In this document: positions 27,300 to 35,700 of the stretch, one piece after another
Numbering within the stretch: the stretch's first letter is position 1
Layout: each line of letters opens with the position of its first letter
From: UBA6107 sp034430175
GTDB taxonomy: Bacteria > Chloroflexota > Anaerolineae > Anaerolineales > Anaerolineaceae
Direction: 5' to 3'
NCBI GenBank assembly: GCA_034430175.1
Contig: DAOUFI010000003.1
Location: 62,001 to 126,000, forward strand
DNA length: 64,000 bases
Notes under the pieces: generated by a model
Seen by the model: only the letters and a program-made list of their open reading frames with translations
Told to the model about the DNA's origin: nothing
The model's database searches: none
Position numbers and translations under genes: made by a program

Positions 27300-28364
27300 A
27301 TGGAAAATCAAAATTCCTGTTACACCTCCATCGAGTCAATTTCGAACAAGATAAAAGCCAGGGCGTTAAACCTTGGCTTTTGTTTATTCGGCATTACCAG
27401 TATCAAAAAACCTGAACAATATAATAAATATGAAACTTGGCTTGCTGCAAATCAACATGGGGACATGGAATATCTTGATTCCGAACGACATCGCAACCTG
27501 CGTCAGGATCCAGTAAACCTCGTACCCTGGGCGAAATCCATTCTTGTACTCGCATGGCCGTATTTATTGAGCGATTCTTCTGCCAAACCCCATCACGGTG
27601 TTATCGCGGGTTATGCCGGAGAACACGATTATCATCATTTCCTTCCGAACATCATCGAATCCTTAATAAGTGAATTACCCATGTTGTTCGGTGGCCCAGT
27701 TCAAAGCCAGGTCTTTACGGATAGCGCTCCTATTCTGGAACGGGAACTCGCTGTTCGTGCCGGACTGGGATGGATTGGGAGAAATTCCTGCTTGATCCAC
27801 CCAGATCATGGCTCCGCGTTCCTGTTGGCTGAGCTATTTATCGACCAGGAGTTACCCGCTACCAGTGAAAAATACATCGATCGTTGTGGCGAATGTCATC
27901 GCTGCGTCGATGCATGCCCCACCCAATGCATCCTCCCTGACCACACTATTGACGCGGGGCGTTGTCTCTCAAACTTAACTATAGAAAATAAAGATCTTAT
28001 CCCCCAAGAATTCCTGCCAATTATCGAAAACCGAGTCCTTGGCTGCGATCTTTGTCAATCAGTGTGTCCATGGAACCAATCCAGAAGAAAGATCGATCCA
28101 AATCCGCGCTCATTTGATGAACAGGAAATGATCTCTTTGCTTTCGATCAATGATGAGCAATTTCGAAAACAATTTTCGGAGACTGTTTTTCTTCGATTAA
28201 AGCGGCATGGGCTGATCCGAAATCTTTGCGCTGTTCTAGGCAACCTGAAAAGTACCTCGGCCATCCCTGCATTGGAGTCGGTCTTCTTGAATGATCCAAG
28301 CCCTATCGCACGGAGGTCTGCTGAAGAAGCCTTGTTCCGGATCGACTCCACCAAAAGGCAGTGA
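27300..28364 (+). CDS. queG: epoxyqueuosine reductase QueG
   Basis: A 354-residue cobalamin- and iron-sulfur-dependent enzyme that reduces epoxyqueuosine to queuosine in tRNA. Two 4Fe-4S motifs are visible: CGECHRCVDACPTQC and CDLCQSVCP. The N-terminal domain binds cobalamin, and a C-terminal HEAT-like repeat (about residues 295-350) is usual for the family. queA, acting one step earlier, is at 50116-51135 in another operon. No ribosome site is obvious before the ATG, 29 bp after the lipoprotein gene. Confidence 0.95.
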   Translation: MENQNSCYTSIESISNKIKARALNLGFCLFGITSIKKPEQYNKYETWLAANQHGDMEYLDSERHRNLRQDPVNLVPWAKSILVLAWPYLLSDSSAKPHHGVIAGYAGEHDYHHFLPNIIESLISELPMLFGGPVQSQVFTDSAPILERELAVRAGLGWIGRNSCLIHPDHGSAFLLAELFIDQELPATSEKYIDRCGECHRCVDACPTQCILPDHTIDAGRCLSNLTIENKDLIPQEFLPIIENRVLGCDLCQSVCPWNQSRRKIDPNPRSFDEQEMISLLSINDEQFRKQFSETVFLRLKRHGLIRNLCAVLGNLKSTSAIPALESVFLNDPSPIARRSAEEALFRIDSTKRQ

Positions 28365-28418
28365 TTCTACAAGGAAGATAAGAAGATCCCCTTTTTTACA
28401 ATACTTGGTTGACAAAAA

Positions 28419-28442
28419 AATCCCTCCGTTGCTGGAGGGATT
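28419..28442 (-). terminator. intrinsic terminator of the LysM gene
   Basis: AATCCCTCC at 28419-28427 pairs with GGAGGGATT at 28434-28442. Reading leftward the stem is followed by a run of T, so it mainly serves the minus-strand gene and may also stop queG. Confidence 0.85.
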
Positions 28443-28460
28443 CCTTTCAATAATAAATCA

Positions 28461-29174
28461 TTAAGGGGTAGCAGTCGCGCTCGGCAACGGTGTGACCAGA
28501 TTCAGTGTACTCGTTGGTGCAATGGTCGGTGTGCGGGTCATGACATTGTAGCGCACTTTCAATTGGTCACCTGCCTGGATTGAGTTGGGATCGGTGATAC
28601 CATTACGTTTCATCAACTGAGTGTAATCATCGTTGAATTTATCTGCGATGCTTACAAGTGTATCGCCCAATTGGACAGTGTAGATGAACTCCTGACCTCG
28701 TGGAAAATCGGTTGGAAACGGGGTTGCGGTGGGCAATTCGGCGTTTTGTGCCGGGATCGTGATCGCAACTCCTGGGATCAAATTGCAATTGCCGTCGGGA
28801 AAGTTGATAGCAATCAATACCAACATATCCACGTTGAATGCCTGCGCGATATTCCAACAGTTATCGCCTTCTTTGACGATATAACTCTGAGGTCCTGAGG
28901 GTGTGTTGGTCGCCGTTGGCCCAAGCGTAGGTGTCACTGTAAAAGTCGCGGTCGGATTCGGCGTAAAAGTATTGGTCGGTGTGGGTGTTTCAGTAGCAAG
29001 AGCTTTTGCGAAGGGATTATTCGCTCCCATCGCTACCATGACAATAATCATGATACCAAGCAAAGCTAAAAATCCGGAAATTACTCCCAGGAAGAACTGG
29101 TTGATCTTCGGTTTTGATTTCTTGCTCTTCTCGAACGTGTACTTTACACCTTTTAGTGTGTCTTTTTCATTCAT
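28461..29174 (-). CDS. membrane-anchored protein with two LysM domains
   Basis: A 237-residue type II membrane protein. A basic cytosolic tail precedes one membrane helix at about residues 27-50, followed by a Thr/Pro-rich spacer. LysM domain 1 (YIVKEGDNCWNIAQAFNVD, about 97-141) has two Cys that may form a disulfide. LysM domain 2 (YTVQLGDTLVSIADKFNDD, about 164-208) follows, then a Pro/Thr tail. LysM binds N-acetylglucosamine chains such as peptidoglycan. The AGGGA ribosome site supports the start. The 234 bp to the next gene holds only the STAS promoter. Confidence 0.88.
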   Translation of the reverse strand: MNEKDTLKGVKYTFEKSKKSKPKINQFFLGVISGFLALLGIMIIVMVAMGANNPFAKALATETPTPTNTFTPNPTATFTVTPTLGPTATNTPSGPQSYIVKEGDNCWNIAQAFNVDMLVLIAINFPDGNCNLIPGVAITIPAQNAELPTATPFPTDFPRGQEFIYTVQLGDTLVSIADKFNDDYTQLMKRNGITDPNSIQAGDQLKVRYNVMTRTPTIAPTSTLNLVTPLPSATATP

Positions 29175-29355
29175 ATCAATCCCTGTCTACTATGCAAAAG
29201 AATTTGATTTCATTTAAAATAATGGTTTTTCTTAATCTCGAAATCAATAAGTCTTTAATCACTGCAAAATAATCCACTTGTTCTGAGTACCTTTCCAACA
29301 TCATACCATAAATCTGAAGCTGTCAATGGTTTCTAAATGTAATTTTTAATGGGCA

Positions 29356-29364
29356 TGTTATAAT
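29356..29364 (+). promoter_or_regulatory. extended -10 promoter of the partner-switching operon
   Basis: TG at 29356-29357 followed by TATAAT at 29359-29364 is a perfect extended -10. No matching -35 box is seen. The ATG is 44 bases downstream with a GGAGG ribosome site. Confidence 0.65.
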
Positions 29365-29408
29365 TAGTTGACCGTCAAGTAACTATTCTCAATGGAGGCA
29401 AATATTTT

Positions 29409-29744
29409 ATGGAAACATCGACCTCGCAATTCAAACACTGTGACCTGGTGAAGGTAAGCGGCCGTATTGATAGTTCAACTGCCCCTAAACTTGCGGAAGT
29501 TCTTGGAAAGATCACTGATGCAGGTCGCTTCAAAATTGCTCTTGATTTCAGTGGTGTGCAATTTCTCTCAAGTGCTGGTTTGCGAGTTCTAATTTCCACA
29601 CAAAAGAATTGCAAACGATACAACCGGGGTGAGATTGTTTTGGCTGCTGTCCCTGCCAACATCCAATCCGTTTTTGATCTTGCAGGTTTTACAGCCATTT
29701 TCAAGATTCTACCGGATGTGCCATCAGCGGTTGGCGAATTCTAG
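29409..29744 (+). CDS. STAS-domain anti-anti-sigma-factor-type protein
   Basis: A 111-residue STAS domain of the SpoIIAA/RsbV type. The phosphorylation loop is DFSGVQFLSSAGLRVL. By alignment Ser55 is the likely acceptor, and the usual Asp-Ser is replaced by Ser54-Ser55. In the classical switch the unphosphorylated form binds the anti-sigma kinase. Here the kinase and a large phosphatase follow directly, so all three modules are in one operon. No sigma factor is present, so the output partner is unknown. Confidence 0.93.
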   Translation: METSTSQFKHCDLVKVSGRIDSSTAPKLAEVLGKITDAGRFKIALDFSGVQFLSSAGLRVLISTQKNCKRYNRGEIVLAAVPANIQSVFDLAGFTAIFKILPDVPSAVGEF

Positions 29745-29753
29745 AATACCACA

Positions 29754-30173
29754 ATGCCGACGCATATCTTCCCGGGCAGGTACGATAGCCTGGAAAAAAT
29801 TGCTGCATTCATACGCTCAGAAGCGGAATTATTAGGGTTGTCTCACTCTGAGGTTTTTGCCGTCGAGACCGCGGTTGATGAAGCGGTCTCGAACATTATT
29901 GAACATGCGTATAAAGGGGAAAATATCGGAGACATTGCATGCACATGTTCACGGACTAATAGCTGTTTAACGGTAGTACTGGAAGATCACGGCCAACCTT
30001 TCAATCCACAGAAAATTCCTGTACCTGATTTGAACGCTCCTCTAAAAAATAGAAAAGAAAACGGGTTGGGATTCTTCATGATGAATCAATGGATGGATGA
30101 AGTCCATTTTGAATTTTGCGACGGAGTAAACCGTCTCATAATGGTCAAATGCAAGGATAAACCGGAAAAATGA
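29754..30173 (+). CDS. RsbW/SpoIIAB-type serine kinase
   Basis: A 139-residue GHKL ATPase of the anti-sigma kinase type. The N box contains E43 and N47 (AVDEAVSNIIEHAY), the G1 box is DHGQPFNP at about 78-85, and the second glycine motif is GLGFFMM at 104-110. It probably phosphorylates the STAS protein encoded 9 bp upstream and releases its partner when that protein is unphosphorylated. The stop overlaps the next start as ATGA. Confidence 0.92.
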   Translation: MPTHIFPGRYDSLEKIAAFIRSEAELLGLSHSEVFAVETAVDEAVSNIIEHAYKGENIGDIACTCSRTNSCLTVVLEDHGQPFNPQKIPVPDLNAPLKNRKENGLGFFMMNQWMDEVHFEFCDGVNRLIMVKCKDKPEK

Positions 30174-33100
30174 TCCCGTTGGTTCCAGCTCCTGATTCAA
30201 ATTGGGAACAATTCTTCTCACTTGGCGAAGATTTGTTGAATCAACCTGATACCAAATCCCTTATAGATCTCTTGAATAAAAGGATCGCGGATCAATTTTC
30301 CTGTGAAGCCGAATTATATCCTGTTAAACCGGCATATCCCCTTCCAGGAGAACCGGCTATCCAAACGCTTCCGACGGCTGCATGTCCTCCACTTGTAGAA
30401 AAAGCGTATCGCAGTCAACATAATCAGCAGACTGAGTGTGAAAAAATCCCCGGATCCAGGCATGAAATGGCCATCCTGTTGCAGACACAAGGGACATTGT
30501 TGGCGATTTTATACGTCTCACGACCAGAGGAAAAACCCTTTTCTAAAGATGAATATCAGATGCTCGAAAGACTGGCAACATACGTCTCAGTTGCCATGCA
30601 AGTTAATCGGCAGGTAACGATTAAAAACTGGCGCTACGATCAGATCGCGCTTGTTCGTTCAGTCAGCGCACAGATCGCCAATGTGCTTGATTTAGATGAG
30701 TTATGTCAGCAGGTCACTCGTCTAATCAGATCTTCGTTCGATTTTTACTTCGTAGCAATTTTCACCTTGGAGCAGGGTTCAAATATTCTGAATTTCCGTG
30801 CCAGTTCCGGGGTGGAAAATCTCGGTGACTCTTCATTTGCTATCGAACTTCAACTTGGCAAAGGGATGATCGGAACTACCGCGGTCGACGGTCTCGAACA
30901 TGTTGCTAAAAATGTCGAAGAAGATCCCTTCTTTCAATCCAGCGATTGCCTGCCTGAGACGAAAGCTGAAGCCACTTTTCCATTAATCGTTGAGGGAAGG
31001 ATTCTGGGTGTTCTGGATATCCAAAGTAGTCATCATGAGTCATTCCATGAAAATGACATGCTCGTACTTCATTCATTAGCTGACAACATTGCACTGGCCG
31101 TGGAGAGCGCACGAATCTACGCCGATATGCAAAAACGAGCGGAAAGATTGAATGCGGTACTTGAGATCAATAATGCCATCTCCTCCATCCTCGACTTGGA
31201 TATCTTGTTGGATGAAATTGTAAAACGTATCCAGGATCGCTTTAATTACCCATTTGTTCATCTATTCACGGTCCATCTTGGCCGAAGAAAAGTAATCTAT
31301 CATACCGGCAGTGGTGTCCGTTCCAGGCGATTGCACACCAACGCATTCGCGTACGATTTGGATGCTCCAAAGGGGCTCATCCCTTACTCAGCCAGGACAG
31401 GCTTACCAATGCTTGTCAATAACGTGGATGAGGAGCCCCTCTACATTCCTTCCAAACTACCACCCAATGATACGCGCTCCGAGATGACCATTCCATTGGT
31501 ATTTGGACATGAAGTGCTGGGAATCCTCGATCTGCAATCAGATAAACTGAACGCATTCAGCCAGGAAGACTTGGATCTCTTTGAAGGGTTGGCTGCGGTG
31601 ATCGCTGTGGCCTTGCGAAACGCAACTCTGTTCCGATCCGAGCACTGGCGCCGTGAGGTCGCGGATAGTTTTCAGGATATTGCCAGATTGCTTTCTGAAA
31701 ACGTGGAATTACCTAAACTCCTGGAACGAATTTTAATTACATTGGAAAAGATCCTTCCATGCGACGCTTCGGCAATTTGGCTTAAGGAAAACAAACCCGA
31801 TGGTACTAAGGAAGAACCTCAATTACATTTGGCGGCTGCACGTGGCGTCTCCAGTGCACTAATCATCTCAACACTTGAGAAAGACGAAGAAGTTCGTGGT
31901 TTTCTCAGAGAGTCGATACGAGCTGATTCTCCCTCCATCCGTCCACCCGGTGGACCCTATGGTCCTTTGGGAAAAGCAATGAAATTCCCACAAAATTACT
32001 CATCGATCTCGGTCCCTTTACGGGCAGGTGATCATGAATTGGGAACATTGACAATGGCACACCGACTTGATGGCCGCTATGGTACTGAAGCATCTGCCAT
32101 TTCAGCCACTTTTGCCAATTATGCTGCTGTCGCGATCCAAAACGCGCGTCTCTATTCAGCCGCCCAACAGGAAGCCTGGTCATCCACGGTAATGTTACAG
32201 GTAGCTGAAGCCTGTCAGACCATCACCAGCGAAGATGAATTATTCTCCACGATGAGCCGTCTGGCTCCCTTATTGCTTGGAATCGACCAATGTGGCTTTT
32301 ATGTCTACGATTCGGTTAATCGCTCATTTGAGCTAAAATCCTGGTATGGGTTTCATCCCTCAAATAATGAATGTGTCATCCAGGAACTGGATGCCATCCC
32401 ATTTATCAAGTTGATTGCCTTACACGAGCCAGTGTTTTTAACAGATCCAGCCGAAGAAATAAAATTAAGTTCTCTAGAGTATATTCCCGGGCAACATACA
32501 GTAGTATTGTTGCCCTTATTTGCCAGAGGAGAATTCCTTGGCGCGTTTCTGGTAACTCATCGTGGTGAAGCAGAACCAGGCGTGGAGAAAAAATTTAATA
32601 ACCAGATGTTGGCAATCCTTCAAGGATTAACACAGCAAACAGGTGTGGCGCTTGAAAATATCCGCCTTGTGGAGTCTCGTCAGGAAGAAGCATATATCAC
32701 TGCCGTGCTCTTACAGGTCGCGCAAGCCGTGGTCAGTCAATCCAATTTGGATGATGTTCTTGAAACCATCATCAACCTGCTACCAATTCTTGTTGGTATC
32801 GAAACTTGTGTAATTTACACCTGGGATAAAAATAAACAACTCTTTTCACCTGCAAAGGCAATCGCGGATGATCATAACCTGCGAGATTGGCTAATTGAGA
32901 ATCCTTTCACTAATGGCGAAAATAAACTGCTCGATGAAGTCTTACAAACCCAAAAGCTAACCGCCTGTCAATTAGATCATGATATTCTCACCAAAGATAC
33001 CTGGATGTCTTGCTCGAACTTCACTTCACTTGAGGATCATCAGGTTCTCCTGCAGGAAGCCAGTAATTGGCTATTGGGCTTCCCTTTGGTTATCAAAGGG

Positions 33101-33988
33101 GAGTTTTATGGGGTGATGGTGGCGGAAGAAAAGGAGATTCAAGCCAGATTTCAGGCAAAACGGCTTGAATTGTTAACTGGCGTATCCCAGCAAATCGCCC
33201 TCGCCATTCAGGATGATCACCTTAAGGGCGATTTGATTGTGCGCGAACGTATGGAGAAAGAGATTCAACTTGCCAGACAAATCCAGAAGACATTCCTGCC
33301 CGAATCATTACCTAAAGTTAAGGGGTGGAACCTGGATTTACGTTGGAATACCGCGCGTGAAGTCAGTGGTGATTTTTATGATGCTTTTCTTACAAACGAT
33401 GGCAAGGTTATTTTTGCAATCGCAGATGTCTCCGATAAAGGTATGCCCGCAGCTCTCTACATGACTGTAACACGTACTCTCATACGTTCTGGCGCAAAGA
33501 ATCTTCATTCTCCAGGGAAAATCCTGTCCAGTGTAAATGAACTTCTCGTCGAAGAAAACCCGACAAGCGGAATGTTTGTTACCGCTGTTCTTGCTGTATT
33601 GGATCCGGAAACAGGTGAATTAACATACGCGATTGCTGGCCACAATCTTCCCTTGGTCTACCGTCATACCAGTGGACAGATTGAGGCACTCCATAAAGGA
33701 GAGATTGCATTAAGTGTAGTAGAAAATATCGATTACGAAGACCATACGACGATCCTCAAGCCCGGAGATACAATTCTGTTTTATACAGATGGTGTTACTG
33801 AAACATTTGCCCCCGACGAAAAACTATTCGGTGAAACTCGCTTGATAAAAGCAATCAGAAACGGAGTAAACCAGAATGGAATTAGTCTATTGGATTATAT
33901 CGAGAAGGAATTAAACGACTTCCGAGGAAATCAACCAGTATCCGATGACATCACGATGATCAGCATTCAAAAACAAAAAAACTCCTGA
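30170..33988 (+). CDS. multi-GAF sensor PP2C phosphatase (SpoIIE/RsbU type)
   Basis: A 1272-residue signalling protein. I count about six tandem GAF-like domains: roughly 20-150, 165-310, 325-485, 500-665, 675-840 and 845-1020. The C-terminal SpoIIE-type PP2C domain (about 1030-1268) begins with the coiled linker RQIQKTFLPESLP. Metal-binding Asp residues are in EVSGDFYDAF (about 1064-1073), IADVSDKG (about 1085-1092) and SDDITM near the end. It should dephosphorylate the STAS protein in response to signals bound by the GAF domains. Having six sensor domains is unusually many. No membrane segment is seen. Confidence 0.92.
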   Translation: MIPLVPAPDSNWEQFFSLGEDLLNQPDTKSLIDLLNKRIADQFSCEAELYPVKPAYPLPGEPAIQTLPTAACPPLVEKAYRSQHNQQTECEKIPGSRHEMAILLQTQGTLLAILYVSRPEEKPFSKDEYQMLERLATYVSVAMQVNRQVTIKNWRYDQIALVRSVSAQIANVLDLDELCQQVTRLIRSSFDFYFVAIFTLEQGSNILNFRASSGVENLGDSSFAIELQLGKGMIGTTAVDGLEHVAKNVEEDPFFQSSDCLPETKAEATFPLIVEGRILGVLDIQSSHHESFHENDMLVLHSLADNIALAVESARIYADMQKRAERLNAVLEINNAISSILDLDILLDEIVKRIQDRFNYPFVHLFTVHLGRRKVIYHTGSGVRSRRLHTNAFAYDLDAPKGLIPYSARTGLPMLVNNVDEEPLYIPSKLPPNDTRSEMTIPLVFGHEVLGILDLQSDKLNAFSQEDLDLFEGLAAVIAVALRNATLFRSEHWRREVADSFQDIARLLSENVELPKLLERILITLEKILPCDASAIWLKENKPDGTKEEPQLHLAAARGVSSALIISTLEKDEEVRGFLRESIRADSPSIRPPGGPYGPLGKAMKFPQNYSSISVPLRAGDHELGTLTMAHRLDGRYGTEASAISATFANYAAVAIQNARLYSAAQQEAWSSTVMLQVAEACQTITSEDELFSTMSRLAPLLLGIDQCGFYVYDSVNRSFELKSWYGFHPSNNECVIQELDAIPFIKLIALHEPVFLTDPAEEIKLSSLEYIPGQHTVVLLPLFARGEFLGAFLVTHRGEAEPGVEKKFNNQMLAILQGLTQQTGVALENIRLVESRQEEAYITAVLLQVAQAVVSQSNLDDVLETIINLLPILVGIETCVIYTWDKNKQLFSPAKAIADDHNLRDWLIENPFTNGENKLLDEVLQTQKLTACQLDHDILTKDTWMSCSNFTSLEDHQVLLQEASNWLLGFPLVIKGEFYGVMVAEEKEIQARFQAKRLELLTGVSQQIALAIQDDHLKGDLIVRERMEKEIQLARQIQKTFLPESLPKVKGWNLDLRWNTAREVSGDFYDAFLTNDGKVIFAIADVSDKGMPAALYMTVTRTLIRSGAKNLHSPGKILSSVNELLVEENPTSGMFVTAVLAVLDPETGELTYAIAGHNLPLVYRHTSGQIEALHKGEIALSVVENIDYEDHTTILKPGDTILFYTDGVTETFAPDEKLFGETRLIKAIRNGVNQNGISLLDYIEKELNDFRGNQPVSDDITMISIQKQKNS

Positions 33989-34001
33989 ATGGAGTTTTTT
34001 T
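33975..34001. terminator. bidirectional terminator overlapping the phosphatase stop codon
   Basis: AAAAAAACTCC at 33975-33985 pairs with GGAGTTTTTTT at 33991-34001. The phosphatase TGA stop (33986-33988) lies in the loop, and the convergent gene's stop codon begins at 34002. Confidence 0.88.
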
Positions 34002-34397
34002 CTATTTTCCGAGAAATAAAGCCAGCCAGATTTCCCAGTTGGACACCGTTTTTGGTGTATTCGTGGCAACCACCAGCGGTGCCTGGGTTGCTCCTTCAGG
34101 TTTTAGTGGAATAACCAGATTCTCACCTTCCCTGACCATGTGACCTTCTTCGTATGCCCATTGTTCCACTGCACCTTCAGACGTTGCATAAGCAATCTGT
34201 GTATCAAGAACATTCAATGTCGATTGCAGGTTATTAACAACCTGTTGAGCATCGTCACGCTGAGCTGTTAATCTGGATAATTCATTAAGGCGGTTATTCA
34301 AATCCATTACCAGAAAAAAAAGAACGACCGCTGCAACAGCGAATCCGATCTTCTTAGGATCAATAGCGAGTCTCTTTTTCTTCTTCGCAGGTTCCAT
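34002..34397 (-). CDS. septum-formation-initiator (DivIC/FtsB)-like protein
   Basis: A 131-residue bitopic protein: a basic N-terminal tail, one membrane helix at about residues 19-32, and a heptad coiled coil (LNNRLNELSRLTAQRDDAQQ onward). It ends with a Thr/Pro-rich tail and a final hydrophobic stretch (NWEIWLALFLG). The topology fits DivIC/FtsB proteins of the divisome. The central motif AYEEGHMVREGENLVIPL is like the conserved end of that domain. A TAAACT hexamer stands exactly 6 bases before the ATG with TTGTTT 17 bases further upstream, so the transcript is probably leaderless. Confidence 0.82.
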   Translation of the reverse strand: MEPAKKKKRLAIDPKKIGFAVAAVVLFFLVMDLNNRLNELSRLTAQRDDAQQVVNNLQSTLNVLDTQIAYATSEGAVEQWAYEEGHMVREGENLVIPLKPEGATQAPLVVATNTPKTVSNWEIWLALFLGK

Positions 34398-34403
34398 GAC
34401 TTA

Positions 34404-34432
34404 AGTTTACCTCAATCGCAATTTTGAAACAA
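34404..34432 (-). promoter_or_regulatory. promoter of the DivIC-like gene (leaderless)
   Basis: On the minus strand TTGTTT (34432-34427), a 17-base spacer, TAAACT (34409-34404), then 6 bases and the ATG at 34397. No ribosome site stands at the normal distance. Confidence 0.6.
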
Positions 34433-34443
34433 GCAATAAAAAA

Positions 34444-34461
34444 ACCCGCATCACTGCGGGT
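34444..34461 (-). terminator. terminator of tRNA-Leu
   Basis: ACCCGCA at 34444-34450 pairs with TGCGGGT at 34455-34461. On the minus strand a T-rich run follows the stem. Confidence 0.8.
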
Positions 34462-34465
34462 CAAG

Positions 34466-34550
34466 TGCCGAAGGAGGGATTTGAACCCTCACGAGCGTAA
34501 TGCCCACTACGCCCTGAACGTAGCGCGTCTGCCAATTCCGCCACTTCGGC
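34466..34550 (-). tRNA. tRNA-Leu (CAG)
   Basis: An 85-base class II tRNA. The acceptor stem GCCGAAG (5') pairs with CTTCGGC (3'). The anticodon stem CTACG/CGTAG holds the loop TTCAGGG with anticodon CAG, reading CUG. A long variable arm and the T loop TTCAAAT are present. The discriminator base is A and the 3' CCA is not encoded. Confidence 0.96.
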
Positions 34551-34634
34551 TAATTTCGAGTTGAATTCTACCAAATTCTGAATAGATGTCAACCTTTGCA
34601 ACGAGTTCACGTGATAAAGCAGCAAATCCACTCC

Positions 34635-34665
34635 TTGCTTTCAATTTATATGATGATGCTATAAT
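34635..34665 (+). promoter_or_regulatory. promoter of the histidine-kinase-like gene
   Basis: TTGCTT at 34635-34640 and an extended -10, TGC plus TATAAT (34657-34665), with a 19-base spacer. The ATG is 55 bases downstream of the -10. Confidence 0.6.
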
Positions 34666-34719
34666 ATTTCTTGCAGTTCCATTTGGCATGGTATTTGCAT
34701 TAAGTCAAAAGAGGGACAA

Positions 34720-35655
34720 ATGGCGATCATTCCTGAGAGAAATCAAAATTCTATGATTCAGAATCACCCCAAACGAAATTCTCCCATTTCGCCTCAGAAT
34801 GATATCTATCGTCTTAAAGATGAAAACTTAAAGTTGGAATCAGAGTTGCATTTGACCCTGGAAGAAATTGCCCATCTGCAAAATGCGCTCGCAAATGCGA
34901 ACATGAAATTAACCGTGTACAAGAATTCAGCCAAGAAAACTCTTGCAACCGAAAATAAAGATATTGCAAAATTGGCAGAAGAATTGAAAGAGATCTACAT
35001 TCCATTAAACACAATATCCAATTACTGTGAGTTGCTTTTATCTGAGTCAGTTGGAGTTCTGGGTTCGATACAACGAAAATTTGTTGATCACATAATTGAA
35101 TCGACCAACCAAATCCGCGAATTGATGGATCTGTTTGAGAAAAATGCTTTTGCAAATATGATCGCCAACGAAACTGACCAAAAAGGTCAAGATCTCCATG
35201 TTATCCTTGAAGATATCCTTTTTAGGAATTCATATCTGCTCCAGAAAAAACAGATTGTCCTTCAAATGGAGATTCCAGATGAGTTACCGGAAGTATCAGG
35301 AACGAAAAAAGAACTAACAGAGATCATCGAAAGAATTGTACTGAATGCTCTAAAAATCACACCCAAAGATGGAGCGATCTGCATCACTGCTTATTTAGAA
35401 GATATCGTGACGATAAAGAAGATCACTCTCAAAGTTCGTGACGGCGGTCCCGGAATTCATGAAAGTGATATAAAAAAATTATTCCCCTATCAAAGGGATA
35501 ATACCCCCGGCAATATCGCCGGTCTGGCAATCGATAACAGCGAATTCAATAACCTGATTGACTTGATTCAGAAAGCAGGTTGCAAGTTCAGACTCTCAAA
35601 CGCCATTGGTTTTGGAAGTGTTTTTGAAGTGACCTTTGATTGCGTGAACTGGTAA
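34720..35655 (+). CDS. histidine-kinase-like ATPase lacking the phosphoacceptor His
   Basis: A 311-residue protein with an N-terminal coiled coil (about residues 25-80), a DHp-like helical region (KLAEELKEIYIPLNTISNY at about 87-105) and a C-terminal GHKL ATPase domain. The N box has N209 (LNALK), and the D box is DGGPGI at 241-246. The H box normally reads SHELRTPLN, but here the His position holds no histidine, so classical autophosphorylation is unlikely. No membrane segment or sensor domain is present. It may be a pseudokinase or a scaffold for another kinase. It has a strong promoter and a GAGGG ribosome site. Confidence 0.8.
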   Translation: MAIIPERNQNSMIQNHPKRNSPISPQNDIYRLKDENLKLESELHLTLEEIAHLQNALANANMKLTVYKNSAKKTLATENKDIAKLAEELKEIYIPLNTISNYCELLLSESVGVLGSIQRKFVDHIIESTNQIRELMDLFEKNAFANMIANETDQKGQDLHVILEDILFRNSYLLQKKQIVLQMEIPDELPEVSGTKKELTEIIERIVLNALKITPKDGAICITAYLEDIVTIKKITLKVRDGGPGIHESDIKKLFPYQRDNTPGNIAGLAIDNSEFNNLIDLIQKAGCKFRLSNAIGFGSVFEVTFDCVNW

Positions 35656-35675
35656 ATGAATCCCCTATTCTTTGA

Positions 35676-35694
35676 AACCTGCGCAGGTTAGAAT
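35676..35694 (+). promoter_or_regulatory. perfect palindrome overlapping the -10 of the LCP gene
   Basis: AACCTGCGCAGGTT at 35676-35689 is a perfect 14-bp palindrome whose last T is the first base of TAGAAT (35689-35694). TAGAAT lies exactly 6 bases before the ATG. The position suits a repressor operator, but it could also be a terminator-like relic of the upstream gene. Confidence 0.5.
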
Positions 35695-35700
35695 ATATCC

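Noticed and set aside
34466..34550. tRNA-Leu as an integration site for a mobile element
   Set aside because: I could not see a repeated tRNA fragment nearby, and the surrounding genes are ordinary.
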